Assembly (NCBI GenBank): GCA_958295665.1
Contig: OY282558.1
Span: 134,748,326-134,812,325 of the forward strand
From: Tipula vernalis
Taxonomy: Eukaryota; Arthropoda; Insecta; Diptera; Tipulidae
Reading direction: 5' to 3'
DNA: 64,000 nucleotides
Shown here: positions 42,531-53,520 of the stretch, piece by piece
Layout of the letters: each line of letters opens with the position of its first letter
Position numbering within the stretch: position 1 is the stretch's first letter
Notes under the pieces: model-generated
The model's input: only the letters and a program-made list of their open reading frames with translations
Databases searched by the model: none
Told to the model about the DNA's origin: nothing
Translations under genes and position numbers: made by a program

Positions 42531-44880
42531 GAACTCCCTCGCCAGTAATTATCCCTCCCTAAGGAATGATTGTGTGATTAGTTGCGATACGGACAATTCG
42601 TCGTCGTCGATGACTTGAGATTTGATCAGCCGAACTAAGAATTCCGTATGTTGGTTTGAGTTGATCGATTGAAGTATTAGTTTTTATAAATGTTTGCGCA
42701 GTCGACGTATAACTTGATACGAACCTTTGCAGGGAGGAGATAATCCTGTTCGGACCTTGTTTGTGCTTACGCAGACAAAATCGCCACTGTTGAGTGATTT
42801 TGGTATAAAAACGTCGACTTGGTTGGACTGACGAGTGCAAAAATGTGAACTCGGTAAAAATGTTGGACTAAAATTTCGTACGTTGATCAGTTGTGATGTT
42901 TAGGGGTACACCAAATCGTGATACGTAATTGTTGACGAATGTTGTGGCTATGGTTGCTGCAGACATACTGGTCATGCAGTAGGCTTCGAGTCAGCAAGTG
43001 AAACGATCGACACAGGTGAGTAAGTAAGAAAATCCATTAGACGGAGGAAGTGGTCCTACGATGTCGTACTTTGGAGCGCTGGCAAGATAAACAAGACTTA
43101 GCCCAATTGCCTACGTCTTTGTTTATGTTAGGCCAAAAATAGCGAGCGGTAATTAATTTACACGTTGCACGGACACCAGGATACGAAATGTTGTGTAGTG
43201 TGTCGAAGATGGTTCGACGTAGTGGTTGTGCGATTATACCCAGTAGATGTTTCGCATATGATTTCGAGGCCAGGTAGTTTAAAAAGTTCTAGTTTCATTG
43301 ATGAACTAGAGTGACATTCGGAACCAGAAAATAAATTCTAAAGTTCCAGGTCAACTTTTTGAGTGTTTCCTATTTTTTGTAAGTCGATGTGCGTCTCGAC
43401 TGTGGCCATTTCATTGTCGGCGGAGCGGGATAATGTGTCCGCGATAACGTTGTCATGTCCGGAAACATGTTGAATGGAGTACGTTCAGTTTTTGACTGAA
43501 TCGCTCGTGTTAAAGGCTTGCGGTCGGTGTAGATTGTGAAATCTCGACCCTAAACAAAATATCTGAAATGTTTGACTGCCAGTTGTATTGCGAATAATTC
43601 CCGATCGAAAGCGGAGTACTTCATTTAGGCATCCAATCCCAGGGGCTTCCAACACTCGTAATTGTACTGTTGTAGTACAGCACCGACAGCAGTGTTTGAT
43701 GCGTCAGTGGTTAAGCCGAACTTTGAGTCGCTCAGTGGGTGCGCCAGAACTATTATCTGGGCCAATTCAGTTTTAAGTGATGTGAATGCGTGTTGACATT
43801 CGTCGGGCCATGAGAAAATCTTGGTTCTCTTTGGCTTTATGAATAGTGTTGCCAAGTGTAGTAATTTACCATACCGACAAATCGTTGAATACTTTTGATC
43901 GAAGTAAGACCTGGGAATTCTTTGATTGCGTTGATTCATTCTTCTGATGGTAGCATACCATCAGGAATTGTCTTGTGGCTGAGAGAGTCTAGAGTTAACA
44001 CGCCAAAGACGCATTTTCAACTTTTAATATGAACACAAAACTGTGCTAACCTATGGAAAAGCTGTTCTAGGTGTAGTTTGTGTTGTTCTTCAGATTGCGA
44101 AGCCACAAGAATGTCGTCAATGTAAACGAAAACGAAGTATAAATCACGGACAACTTCGTTCATGCAGCGCTGAATTGTTTGTGCGGCATTTCGTAGACCG
44201 AATTGCATTCGGGTGAATTCGAAGGGGCCAAAGCCGGTCGTTATTGCCGTTTTGTGAACATCTTCAGGCGCGACGGAAATTAGATGTTAGGCTCTGACGA
44301 GAAATTTTGAATGTGCGGTATCTGGTAGCCTGCGTGATCTTGACACGGGCAAATGGCCTACTGTGACAATGTGGTGGACCATGTTGTGTCGGACTGGAAA
44401 ATTGTAGTTTAATTCTGTTGTGAATGATGGAAATTGTTGAAGCAGAGTGCCGTAACTATTGTTGACTAAAAAAATGAATCGGTGTCGGTGTGTCAAAGTG
44501 AACAGCTCAGTGGCTGAATCAACCAGTCGTTTATCTCTTAAGTCAACCAGCAGCCCGAATTTGCAAAGAAAATCGGCGCCAATGATCGGACGATTAACAG
44601 CAACTAAGATAAAAGCGTACGTAAAGGTTCGTTTGAGTCCGAGATCCACCTGTAGCAACTTTGTGCCGTAAGTACGGATAGTTGTTCCATTGGCAGCCGA
44701 TAAGAATGAATCTGAGTAGCTTTTAAACAATGTGAATGATTATTTGTAATAGTTAGCTGGAATAACCGAAAGGTCGACGCCAGTGTCGATTAAAAATGTG
44801 TAAGTGTTTATTTTGGCATATATATATGTGTAGGCGTGTCGTTCGAAAGATGTGTGACACGATTATTCATATCCAATGGT
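42531..44880 (-). pseudogene. CsRn1-like Ty3 element: protease to integrase, decayed
   Basis: From right to left: protease region 44287-44730 (AANGTTIRTYGTKLLQVDLG, PIIGADFLCKFGLLVDLR), RT 44017-44208 (MQFGLRNAAQTIQRCMNEVV and FVFVYIDDILVAS with the catalytic YIDD), thumb and RNase H 43625-43939 (FSWPDECQHAFTSLKTELAQ, FGLTTDASNTAVGAVLQQYN), decayed RNase H/integrase 42900-43620, and the integrase C-terminus 42559-42840. FGLRNAAQT and YIDDILVAS mark the CsRn1 group. Frames break at least five times. The Gag part and 5' LTR are missing. Confidence 0.82.
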
Positions 44881-46640
44881 TCACTCGTTTTTTGATTTTG
44901 ATACATCCATTGAATTTTCGTATGTGGATGTGTTTGGTATAAATTTTTTTATTTTAAAATCTACACGTTTTATAATTTTTTTGCTTTTTTCGTTAATATA
45001 ACCATTTATAACACTAAAAAGCTTCTAAAAAATACGTCATGATGATTATAACTCTATACTGAAGAAGCAAGCAATCAAAATTTTGATTATCAAAATTTTT
45101 CATTTAGGGCTTTACTAACAAAACAAGTTAAATATATGATTAGATTGTGGAAAACACGTTTAACATTGTTTGAAAACTTTATAAACGCGTTTAATTAGTA
45201 TTAAGCTTGCAGAAACTTTCAGAAGCTTTTAGCATCGAAACTTCCACAAAGCATTAACAATCATTGGTGATTTTTAAAATTATTAATCGCATTTCAGCCT
45301 TTTTACAAAATATTGCGAGAAATCACTAAAATGCCGTTAGTCTTCAAAAATAAATGCAAAAAAGCTTCATTAAGTTTTTATTATTGCTAATTGCTAATTT
45401 AATTTATGTTTGCGCTGTCCATAACAAAAAATTAGTTCGTGATGATTTTAAATGGAGAAAGCTCAATGCCACCTCTGTATAGGTCTGGTAAATTCTGAAA
45501 CTGCAAAAGCGGCATTCCGATTGTGGCTCATGTAACCATAAAGGGAAATGCTTTCAATTTTAAAATATCGCCTTCTCGTAACTTTTAAAGTTCAAAACAG
45601 TGAATTAAAAACCAAAGGCTTCATAATTCACAAGTGAGCTTTTACTTTGTAACGGGAAGTAAACAAAAATATTTTTGTTAACATTTAAAACTACGAATTA
45701 ATTAGCCAAATATGAAAAAAGTTTACTGTAAGCTTTCCAAAAATAAACATGCTAGAAAGCTCTCAACTAACCGGTTTTAATTTATAAATTAGATTTTTAT
45801 AATTATAACTAAATAAAAATTAACACAATGAATCATTTTTATAATAGATCAGAGTTTTGGTAAAATATTTAGTCACTTGGTACTTTTAAAATTTGAATAT
45901 CGTGCTCCAAAGCTTGTTCTTCGAAATAAGAAAAAAAGTTTGTTTATAAAACTAAAGTTATTTTATTTGTGCAACTAAGAATTTCTCCGAGAAACTTAAA
46001 AGTAATGCGTAAAAAATCTACAGTGCATATGCCTTAAAGAAGCGAATTCGAAGCGAATGTCTTATTTTAGAAGAACAGAACTTTAAATTTAACGTTACTG
46101 GATCATCTAAACACTACAAAAAAGTTACATATATGATCAAATTGTGGAAAAATCCATTTTATATTGTTTGAAAGCTTTATGAAAGTGTAGACTTTTTATG
46201 AAACTTTAAGAAGCTCCCAGCTTCGAAATTTTGAGAATGTGATAGCTTTAGTAAGTTTTAATTTTGATGACAAAACTTAGGTCGCTTCGAGTACTAATTA
46301 TTTGGTAATTTAAAACTTCATAATACTTGGTAAGATTTTGCCTGACTTGTTTAAAAGTATCAAATCCTCACAAGGTAAGCTCTTAAAAAATTGTCATCAG
46401 CCCAGGAAGTAAACAAAAATATTTTTGCTAAGATTTAAAATAACGAATAAATTAGCCAAATTTGAAAGTTTATCAAAAATGTATTGAAAGCTCTCCAAAA
46501 GTTTAAAGCTAAAATCAATTTATTGACACTTTTTAACCAAACAGCTTCCAACTATCTCGTTTTAAATATATAGAATATTGAAGCTGCATCGCTAAGGGGC
46601 GTTCCTAAGGATTTAGCCAATGCCTTAAAAAAATCAAACG
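44881..46640. repeat. Dispersed AAGCTTT-rich non-coding repeat, copy B
   Basis: 44995-45115 matches the inverted-repeat arm at 35015-35170. 45160-45545 matches 37130-37500. 45650-45720 (GTAAACAAAAATATTTTTGT, TTAGCCAAAT) recurs at 46405-46470 and, diverged, at 26205-26260. 46060-46090 (GAAGCGAATTCGAAGC) matches 35195-35210. No protein coding is visible. These shared blocks show a repeat family of more than 1.5 kb with internal duplication. Confidence 0.7.
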
Positions 46641-46749
46641 ACATTTTTCTACTCGAGGTTTTGGCATCCTGCTAACCTAATAACGAGAAATGTTTGAATC
46701 TAGAACAAAATTTAGAATCATGTCTATGCCGAAACGGAAAAGCCAAAGT

Positions 46750-48945
46750 TTTACGTTAAAGCTTGAAGTAAACAAAACCGCAATGGAATTTCAAGTAGAT
46801 ACCTGGGCAATAACGGTCAATGCGATCCCCAGCCGCCAAATGAACTGTCCCTAAACGGAAAATAATATATTGGGTTTAGATAGGATCGATGCTTTAAGGT
46901 CTAACATTAGACTATCAGTATTCGGAAGCGGGGAACCCAGAAAGATTTAATATCAGAAGAGTTATTGTTGTGCAATACATATGTAGGACATTTTAATTTT
47001 AAACCAAATATCCAACAAAAACATTTTAAGCCTCGTAAAATTCCGTTCGCGCAGATGGCCGTGGAAAGTGACGCTCAGGATTTGTGGTGATTTTTCCTAC
47101 TAAACGTGGAGCGGTACCCGATTTTCAGAATACAGCGGGTTTTATCGTAAGCTTCAGGGAGAACAATTTTTCACCAAAATAGATTTATCGGAGGCCTATT
47201 TACAAATTTTATTGGATGGCGATGGATGTGATTGCGTAAATTTTGGAATTTATTTGGATCATTTGATTACAACTGAACGCGACAATATCAAATACTTGTA
47301 CAACCTTGAGGAGATATGTAAAAGAGTTGAAGGGACATGTTGTCAATTCAAAAGGCAATCAGCCATCGGGAAGTTGAATTAAAGCTATCGACCACTTGCC
47401 ACGTTTAACAAATCTTAAATAATTGGAAGCTTCAATAAAGAAAATTAACTACGATAATCGGTTAATACAACATTTCTCGCAATTCTCGGCCCCATTGAAT
47501 CGGTTAATGGCCAAGAATGTTAATTTCGTTTGAACTGATGAACAGGAACGAGCCTTTTAGAGACAGATGCATCGTCACATGGACTGGGCGCTGTAATATC
47601 TCATATTTATCCAGACAGTTCCGAACAGCCTATCGCATTTGTATCGAAATGAATAACAGACATTCCGAAAACTAAGGCAAACTGATAACAGATTATAAAC
47701 CGCTCAGATACATATACACTATTCGGTACAGAACGACCGATCGTCACGGAAATGCAGATGCTTTGTCGAGACTCCCAATGGGCCCAGATAAAGAATTTTA
47801 CGAGTCAGAAGAATTATGTTTGGAAGTTGAACAAATCGAATTTCTGTTTAATGCAAAATTAGTGGCCGAACACACACTCCAGGATCACCATCTACGGATT
47901 ATTTCAGAATTTGTAAAGACGGGTTGGCCTGAAAAGTTAGGTTGCAAATACATCGGTTTCTTTCAAAGACAGATTTATTAGCCGGGAGTAGTAGTGCCAA
48001 AGGCCTTATAAACAAAGCTACTCTAATTGTTTCACCAACGTCACTGGGGAATAACTCGCATGAAAAAATTGGCCCACAGATATTGTTTATGACCACGGAT
48101 TGATCAACACATTGAAGAAGCCGTTGCGAATTCAGTCGCAGGCAAACCATCCGCCTCTAAAATATACAAGTTGGCCAATTTTTTATCAAAGATGTGGCTG
48201 ATTGTTGTGGATGAATTTTCTAACTTCCGTTTCTTTATAAAGATGTCATCGTCAATATTCGAAGGAACCATAATTGCTTTGTAAACTAATTTTGTCATCG
48301 AAAAGGTTTGCTGTTTCTCATGAGTTTCAAGATTTTTGTCACCGTAATTCAATCAATTACTTAACTTAGGCCGCATAGAACACTGCTATCAGCTATGCAA
48401 CCATGCGACAAAATATTCGAAGGAATGGACACAAAACAGACAAAATTTAAAATCAGCCAGCCAATAATCGCCAGTGTGATAGACACATCGGCATTGGTAC
48501 ATTGAGAAGTCTTTAAAACCAGTTAAGAAAACGAGTTGTTACGACGCCTAACGGAAACCATTCTGGTTATCCAGATTCGAAAGTAATCGGTCAAAATAAA
48601 CACCGTCAAAAGGAACGGGCAAGTAGAACGGATGTACAGTTTAAACGTTTTCCTTGTAGCCCACCTAGTTGCTCAGCACACAGAAAGGAATTTTCTACTT
48701 GCTCTGCGGGAATTCCGCGATCACGCTCAGAGACACCTCAGTCGTATTTACCAATATCACGGGAACATATCGTAGGAGCTCCGTAACCCCATCCTCAACC
48801 AGGGATGGATAGAAACTCTTTCAGCTGTGCGACAATCTAAGCAACCACGTTTCGTACCAGCCAGGTACAGTCCATGAGGTGTCATTAACTGAAATTCAGT
48901 TTGAGGGAATTTTATATTCGTTGTCGATATAACATGGTTCTTCAC
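46750..48945 (+). pseudogene. Mag-like Ty3 pol remnant
   Basis: On the plus strand: protease-like scrap (KTAMEFQVDTWAITV), RT around FFTKIDLSEAYLQILLDGDG (motif A) near 47160-47225, then a jump to LNRLMAKNVNFVWTDEQERA near 47500, RNase H (LETDASSHGLGAVISHIYPD) near 47560, tether (DRHGNADALSRLPMGPDKEF) at 47740-47800 and decayed integrase up to about 48900. The RT palm with its catalytic box is deleted. Frames shift many times. This family differs from the Mag-like copy at the left edge. Confidence 0.78.
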
Positions 48946-49385
48946 TGTATATTAATTTCCTCTAGCCACCAATAATTTGTCATTTGTTTTCGCGGTGTAC
49001 GCCAAGTCAGCTTGGTCTCATGATACATTTTTGTTCCAATTGAATACCGTATTTTTCTATTTCTGGCACATAGGTGAGTTTTGATGCAAATCCATGCTTT
49101 GGCCTTCTTAAATTTAATACCCATTGTATGAAATAAGTACTTTGCGATATTTTGGCAAGGATGCTGCAGTGGAAGTATCTTCTGTATATAATTCGTTACA
49201 TAAACATTTTACTCAGTGTAAGATCTGCTTGTAGGAGAACTTTTCCCGAGACTAAATTTATGTTTAGGTGTATTGATTCCTCGATTGTCCAACGAAACCA
49301 AGTTTACTAGCACTCCTGCCTATGAGACAGTGCCCCGTAATCACTACAACAACCAATGAAATGAGATCAGCTGGTTTGATCTCGC
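48946..49385. other. Unassigned sequence
   Basis: A poorly conserved stretch between a Ty3 remnant and a LINE remnant. It may contain more decayed coding sequence of either; no motif is convincing. Confidence 0.35.
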
Positions 49386-49389
49386 CAAG

Positions 49390-49850
49390 TTCAACTTTGG
49401 CCAGGCCATCTGTCGTTCGTCAACTTACTAGCTTCTTCCTGAAGCAGCAGTTGCATGACGCAAGAGGTATTTGAATATCTTTTCTGTTCAGCCAGTCTTT
49501 AATGGCAGCCTAACTGTTCGTATATATGCGAATACCACAAGTCGATATTACATTATACCTCAACCAGTCCATGATTTCCTTTATCGCGGTTACTTCAACT
49601 TGAAAAATGCTACAGTAGTCGGGAAGACAAAAGGAGAGGTTTACCATAAGTTCCTCGCAGAACACCCCAGCCCCGACTTTTCCATCTAATTTTGACCCAT
49701 CATTGAAGAAGTTTATAACTCCTGGTTCCAAAACTGCATTCGTCATCCAGTCCTCTCTCAATGCGATCCTAGTCCGGAACTTTGTGTAAAAAGATAGTGA
49801 TAGTAGTCGGAGATGATAGTCACCCATGTGCGAAAGCAATTTTGACTTAA
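49390..49850 (-). pseudogene. LINE RNase H fragment
   Basis: 49510-49839 encodes FFNDGSKLDGKVGAGVFCEE with the first catalytic Asp of RNase H and CSIFQVEVTAIKEIMDWLRY with the Glu, then IRIYTNSQAAIKDWLNRKD, where the second Asp is replaced by Asn (YTNS for the usual T/S-D-S). A VITGHCLIGR-like string further on is a decayed tail. This domain follows RT in I/LOA/R1-group LINEs. No RT is attached. Confidence 0.78.
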
Positions 49851-50087
49851 CTGTACTCGTTGAAGGTTTACATCTAAATGGATACGAACTAGTGTGCCTT
49901 CGATTCCTATCTAGATGTAATTTTATGTTTAGCTAGTGTTATAGTTTCAGTATTTTTCACTTCAATTAGGCCAGAAACGAGTTTTCAGTATTTTAAATTC
50001 ACGTTTTTGAATGAATTAACTTTTTTCCGTCACGTACGACTATACATTTCTTGATATACTTCCATTAATTCTTCTTTCTTAGTTCTT

Positions 50088-50296
50088 CTATTTGATTACT
50101 CGTTTCCCCAAGATCACTTTTATCGTATGATCTTTATCGCTATCGTGGTATTCCTCGTCTTCAAGTAATTTTTGTGCATCCTCATGATAATCATAATATG
50201 AAGGAAATGTTAATGTTGTTGGCGCTTCTATACGAGTGTTTCGAAACATGGAATCAGTTTCGTTTTCCTTTATACGCAAAACATCCCCTTCTGTGT
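50088..50296 (-). CDS. Probable C-terminal exon of an unrecognised host protein
   Basis: On the minus strand a polypyrimidine-like acceptor (TTTTCAATTTTAATAG) at 50297 is followed by 69 open codons ending in TAG at 50090-50088. The first two bases complete a split codon. The peptide is acidic and Tyr-rich in its middle (FPSYYDYHEDAQKLLEDEEY, HDSDKDHTIKVIL) and has no transposon resemblance. It could be a cytoplasmic tail or a disordered C-terminus. The downstream side holds no clear AATAAA within the first 40 bases. The family is not recognised. It is on the opposite strand to the Ig exon, so it belongs to another gene. Confidence 0.45.
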
Positions 50297-50499
50297 CTAT
50301 TAAAATTGAAAATACAATTAATACGTATAACTTGAAACTTCACTCTTACATTTTAATACGTTTTTGATTGTGAGTACAGAAATATGCAAATATATGCTTG
50401 GAATATGAATAATATCATGTGAGATGGAGTAAACTTTGCGATGGCCCTCGTACTCATTCCAAAGTGTTAAATTTTCTGACCCTTATTATCCCAAAAAAA

Positions 50500-50770
50500 A
50501 CATGTCTCAGCAGCAAATTAACGTATGGCTGCACCCAGGTCACCTCCACGTGGTGAAGGTGGGCAATGGAGTTGTCCCACTACCCGGCTAAGTCCTTGGG
50601 TTACGGCTTTTTTGCCGTCATGGCACCCACACATAAAAATATTACGATGAAGAGAAAAGGAAACCTCTGTATCGGCGGCTGGTCAGGGTGGAAAACGCGG
50701 CCCCACAGGCGTCGTCATCATGGGACCGTAGGTCCTCAAGGGTAGGCAACTTGGCCTTTGAGAAGTATAC
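50500..50770. repeat. Moderately GC-rich stretch, possible LINE UTR
   Basis: GGTCACCTCCACGTGGTGAA, ACTACCCGGCTAAGTCC and GGTTACGGCTTTTTTGCCGT form short hairpins and differ in composition from the neighbours. LINE RT lies downstream, but no ORF links them. The assignment is a guess. Confidence 0.3.
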
Positions 50771-51129
50771 AGCTATAAGAAGACATCAGTGTGATAGGGA
50801 CCCGCATGTGTTTTGTTGTAGTAAATTTGTAATAGATAAATATCGGAAGACTATATCAGACTCGACTAAAAATGTATACCACGAATGTGTCAGTAGAAAA
50901 ATCATTGAAAAAAATATGTGAACTCCAAATATGATATGCAATGCATGTTCAACTATAGGCTAAAGCGGTGGAAGAATACTAAGAGTAACTCAAATTTAAA
51001 ATATACAACACCAGCAATATGGAAAAAACCTCGGTGGGAGATGTGATATCATCGGTGGGAGTGAAGCGTCCAGCGGGGAAGAATTTTACAGCGGAAAGGA
51101 AGCACCTTACCAAAGATAAAAAAAACTTC

Positions 51130-51800
51130 ACTGATGTATTGCACAAATATACCTGCATGATTTAAAACCTAATATTTGCAAACCTAACGAGTGGAGACTA
51201 TTCATTGACTCCTCAAAACTAAGCCTAAACGCAATACTACTGCACAATGGAAATAAATATGACACTGTCCCAATAGTACACTCAATCTCTATAGGAGAGA
51301 ATTATTGAGATCTAGGATATGTTTTGCAAAAAATCAAGTACTCGGAGCACAATTGGCAAGTTTGTGGCGATTTAAAAATTAAAACAAAACTGCTAGGGCA
51401 GCAGCCTGGTTTCGTGAAGTATCTTTGTTTTAAATATCTCTGGAATAGTAGAGACCGAGAAAACCACTACGTTAAAAAACAGTATCCGCTAAGAGACTGG
51501 ATCCCCCAAAAATTCTCTTACCTCCACTCACATAAAACTTGGGCTGATGAAGCAATATGTGAAGGTATTAGATAAAAAATGTCAATGTTTCCAATACATA
51601 GCACAATAATTTCCAAAACTGATAGAGGACCTCAAATACGAAAACTATTTCAAGACAAAAATTTCGTTAAAACCATGCTTGGATGCTCAAGAGAGATGTA
51701 GAAACAAATCTGAGAAAAGACGTAGAAATCCACTTCGTAGGTTATTCGAGTAGAAGAGAGTGCATTATAAACGCAAGAAATGACATCAATCAAACTTTAC
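51130..51800 (+). pseudogene. Relic of a multicopy arthropod protein family of unknown function
   Basis: The plus strand encodes, in broken frames, WRLFIDSSKLSLNAILLHNG, LQKIKYSEHNWQVCGDLKIK, LLGQQPGFVKYLCFKYLWNS with RDRENHYVKKQYPLRDW, and STHIKLGLMKQYVKVLDKKC. This block order is familiar from large repeated families of uncharacterised proteins in arthropod genomes, probably carried by mobile elements; that is recalled, not searched. Stops at about 51308 and after 51520 and frame changes show that this is a pseudogene. The N-terminal part is not recognised. Confidence 0.62.
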
Positions 51801-51949
51801 TTGAACGCTCGTGACAGGTTAATGAACAAAAAGTTGTTGAAAAGCAATAAACTGTAACTCAATCTTGAGCAGACAAACTCAAACTGCAGCAAGATCAGGG
51901 GAACTTGTTTCAGCTAAACTTTCTTAGTTAACTTTCACTTTCCTATTGC

Positions 51950-53520
51950 CAGTAACTTTGTTTCAGTCATCAGACTGAGAGATCGACAGAAACAGCGCTC
52001 CACGAGCTGACAACAAATATCGAAGATACACTTCGGAATAAAGAGGTTTTGTTATGCTCCTTCATCGATATTCAAGGGCCTTTTGACAATACCAAGTTCG
52101 AAATGATTCAAGAACAAGCACATGCAAGGGGAATAGACTTCTCCACCATAGGGTGGATAATCAATATGCTTAGAAACAGGAGGATAACGGCCTCCTTTGG
52201 TGATAAAACCATCACGATTTCGGCTACCAGGGGTTGTCCCCAGTGGGGAGTTCTCTCACCCGTTTTGTGGCTACCCGTGATGGATGGACTACTTACAGGA
52301 TTAAAAAAAACTCACTTCTCGAATATCACCTACGCGGACGATCTAGTCTTAATGATCAGGGGGAAATTCGAGAGTACAATAGCAAACGTATGCAATATGC
52401 CCTCGAGTTGGTAAGCGACTGGTGTATTGAGACAGGCCTTAGAGTAAACCCCGACAAAATTATTTGTACTTTCTTTACAAATCGGAGGAAAACAATTCTC
52501 CCACCTCTATCTCTAAATGGGGAAATTCTACAAATGGCGACGGAGGTTAAGTACCTGGGAGTGATATTTGATCAGAAACTGGCATGGAACCCGTTTTTAA
52601 AATATATCACAAACAAGGCAAATAGGGTGCATTTCACTTGCCAACGAATGATTGGCAAAACGTGGGGTCTGAATCTCCAAATGGCACTTTGGTTATACTT
52701 AAAACCATCGTAAGACCAATAAACTCTTATGCGGCGTTTGTCTAGTGGCCTAAGACAGAGCAAAGTGGTGCCTGCTCTGTTTGAGTGTAACAGGAGCCCT
52801 ACAGCTGCTCTTGAGAAGCTATTGGGGCTCTCACCACTACACTTGCACCTTAAAAGAGTAGCTGGTTCAAGGGCAGTCAATCTAAAAATAACATCTCAAA
52901 TTAAAACTATTAGACTAGGACATAATAGCATCCTGGAGAAATTGAATCTGGCCGAGGAAATAATCCAACTATCAGACGTGATGATTTAAACTATTGATTG
53001 CCGGAGGAATTTCACGATTGAGATACCCGACAAGGAACATGCGGGGAGTATCATCTCCTTCTTACCCCGTTACGAATCCATATGGTACACTGACGGTTCA
53101 AAATCAGGGGTGCGTACGGTTATGGGTATAAAAAGCCCCCACAGCTTCCAAGCAGAAATATTTGCGATCGAGGTATGTGTGCTTCGATGTCTCACAAAAA
53201 AAATATAGAAAAACCGAGATTTACGTAATATCGGACAGACAGGCTTTATTGCTTGCCTTAGAAGCATCTGTCTTCTATTCCAAAATAATCTGGAGCTGCT
53301 ATCGCAACCTTCTAGAACTCAGCAGGGAGAATAAAGTAACCCTTTTGTGGTCCCCCGGCCATTCCGATATACAGGGAAACGAGGCGGCAGAGCGCTGTGC
53401 AAAAGAAGCAGCGGAGAGCTCTTTCCTTGGCCCCGAGCCTAGTATTGGTTACTCCAAGAGCTATCTGGCAAATGGCTTAAGGAATTGGGAACAAAAACAG
53501 ACAGACCAAAAAACTCACAC
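51950..53520 (+). pseudogene. LOA/I-type LINE: RT and RNase H
   Basis: RT begins near 51975 (TETALHELTTNIEDTLRN), with motif A in CSFIDIQGPFDNTKFEMI, ATRGCPQWGVLSPVLW and the catalytic ADD in ITYADDLVLMIRGKFES. The thumb follows in the next frame (WCIETGLRVNPDKIICTFFT, VKYLGVIFDQKLAW). RNase H starts near 53080 (WYTDGSKSG) and continues with ISDRQALLLALEAS and LLWSPGHSDIQGNEAAERCA. Frames change at about 52350, 52715 and 53170. The endonuclease is absent. Similarity of its RNase H tail (LGPEPSIGYSKSY) to that at 12.0 kb shows related families. Confidence 0.87.
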
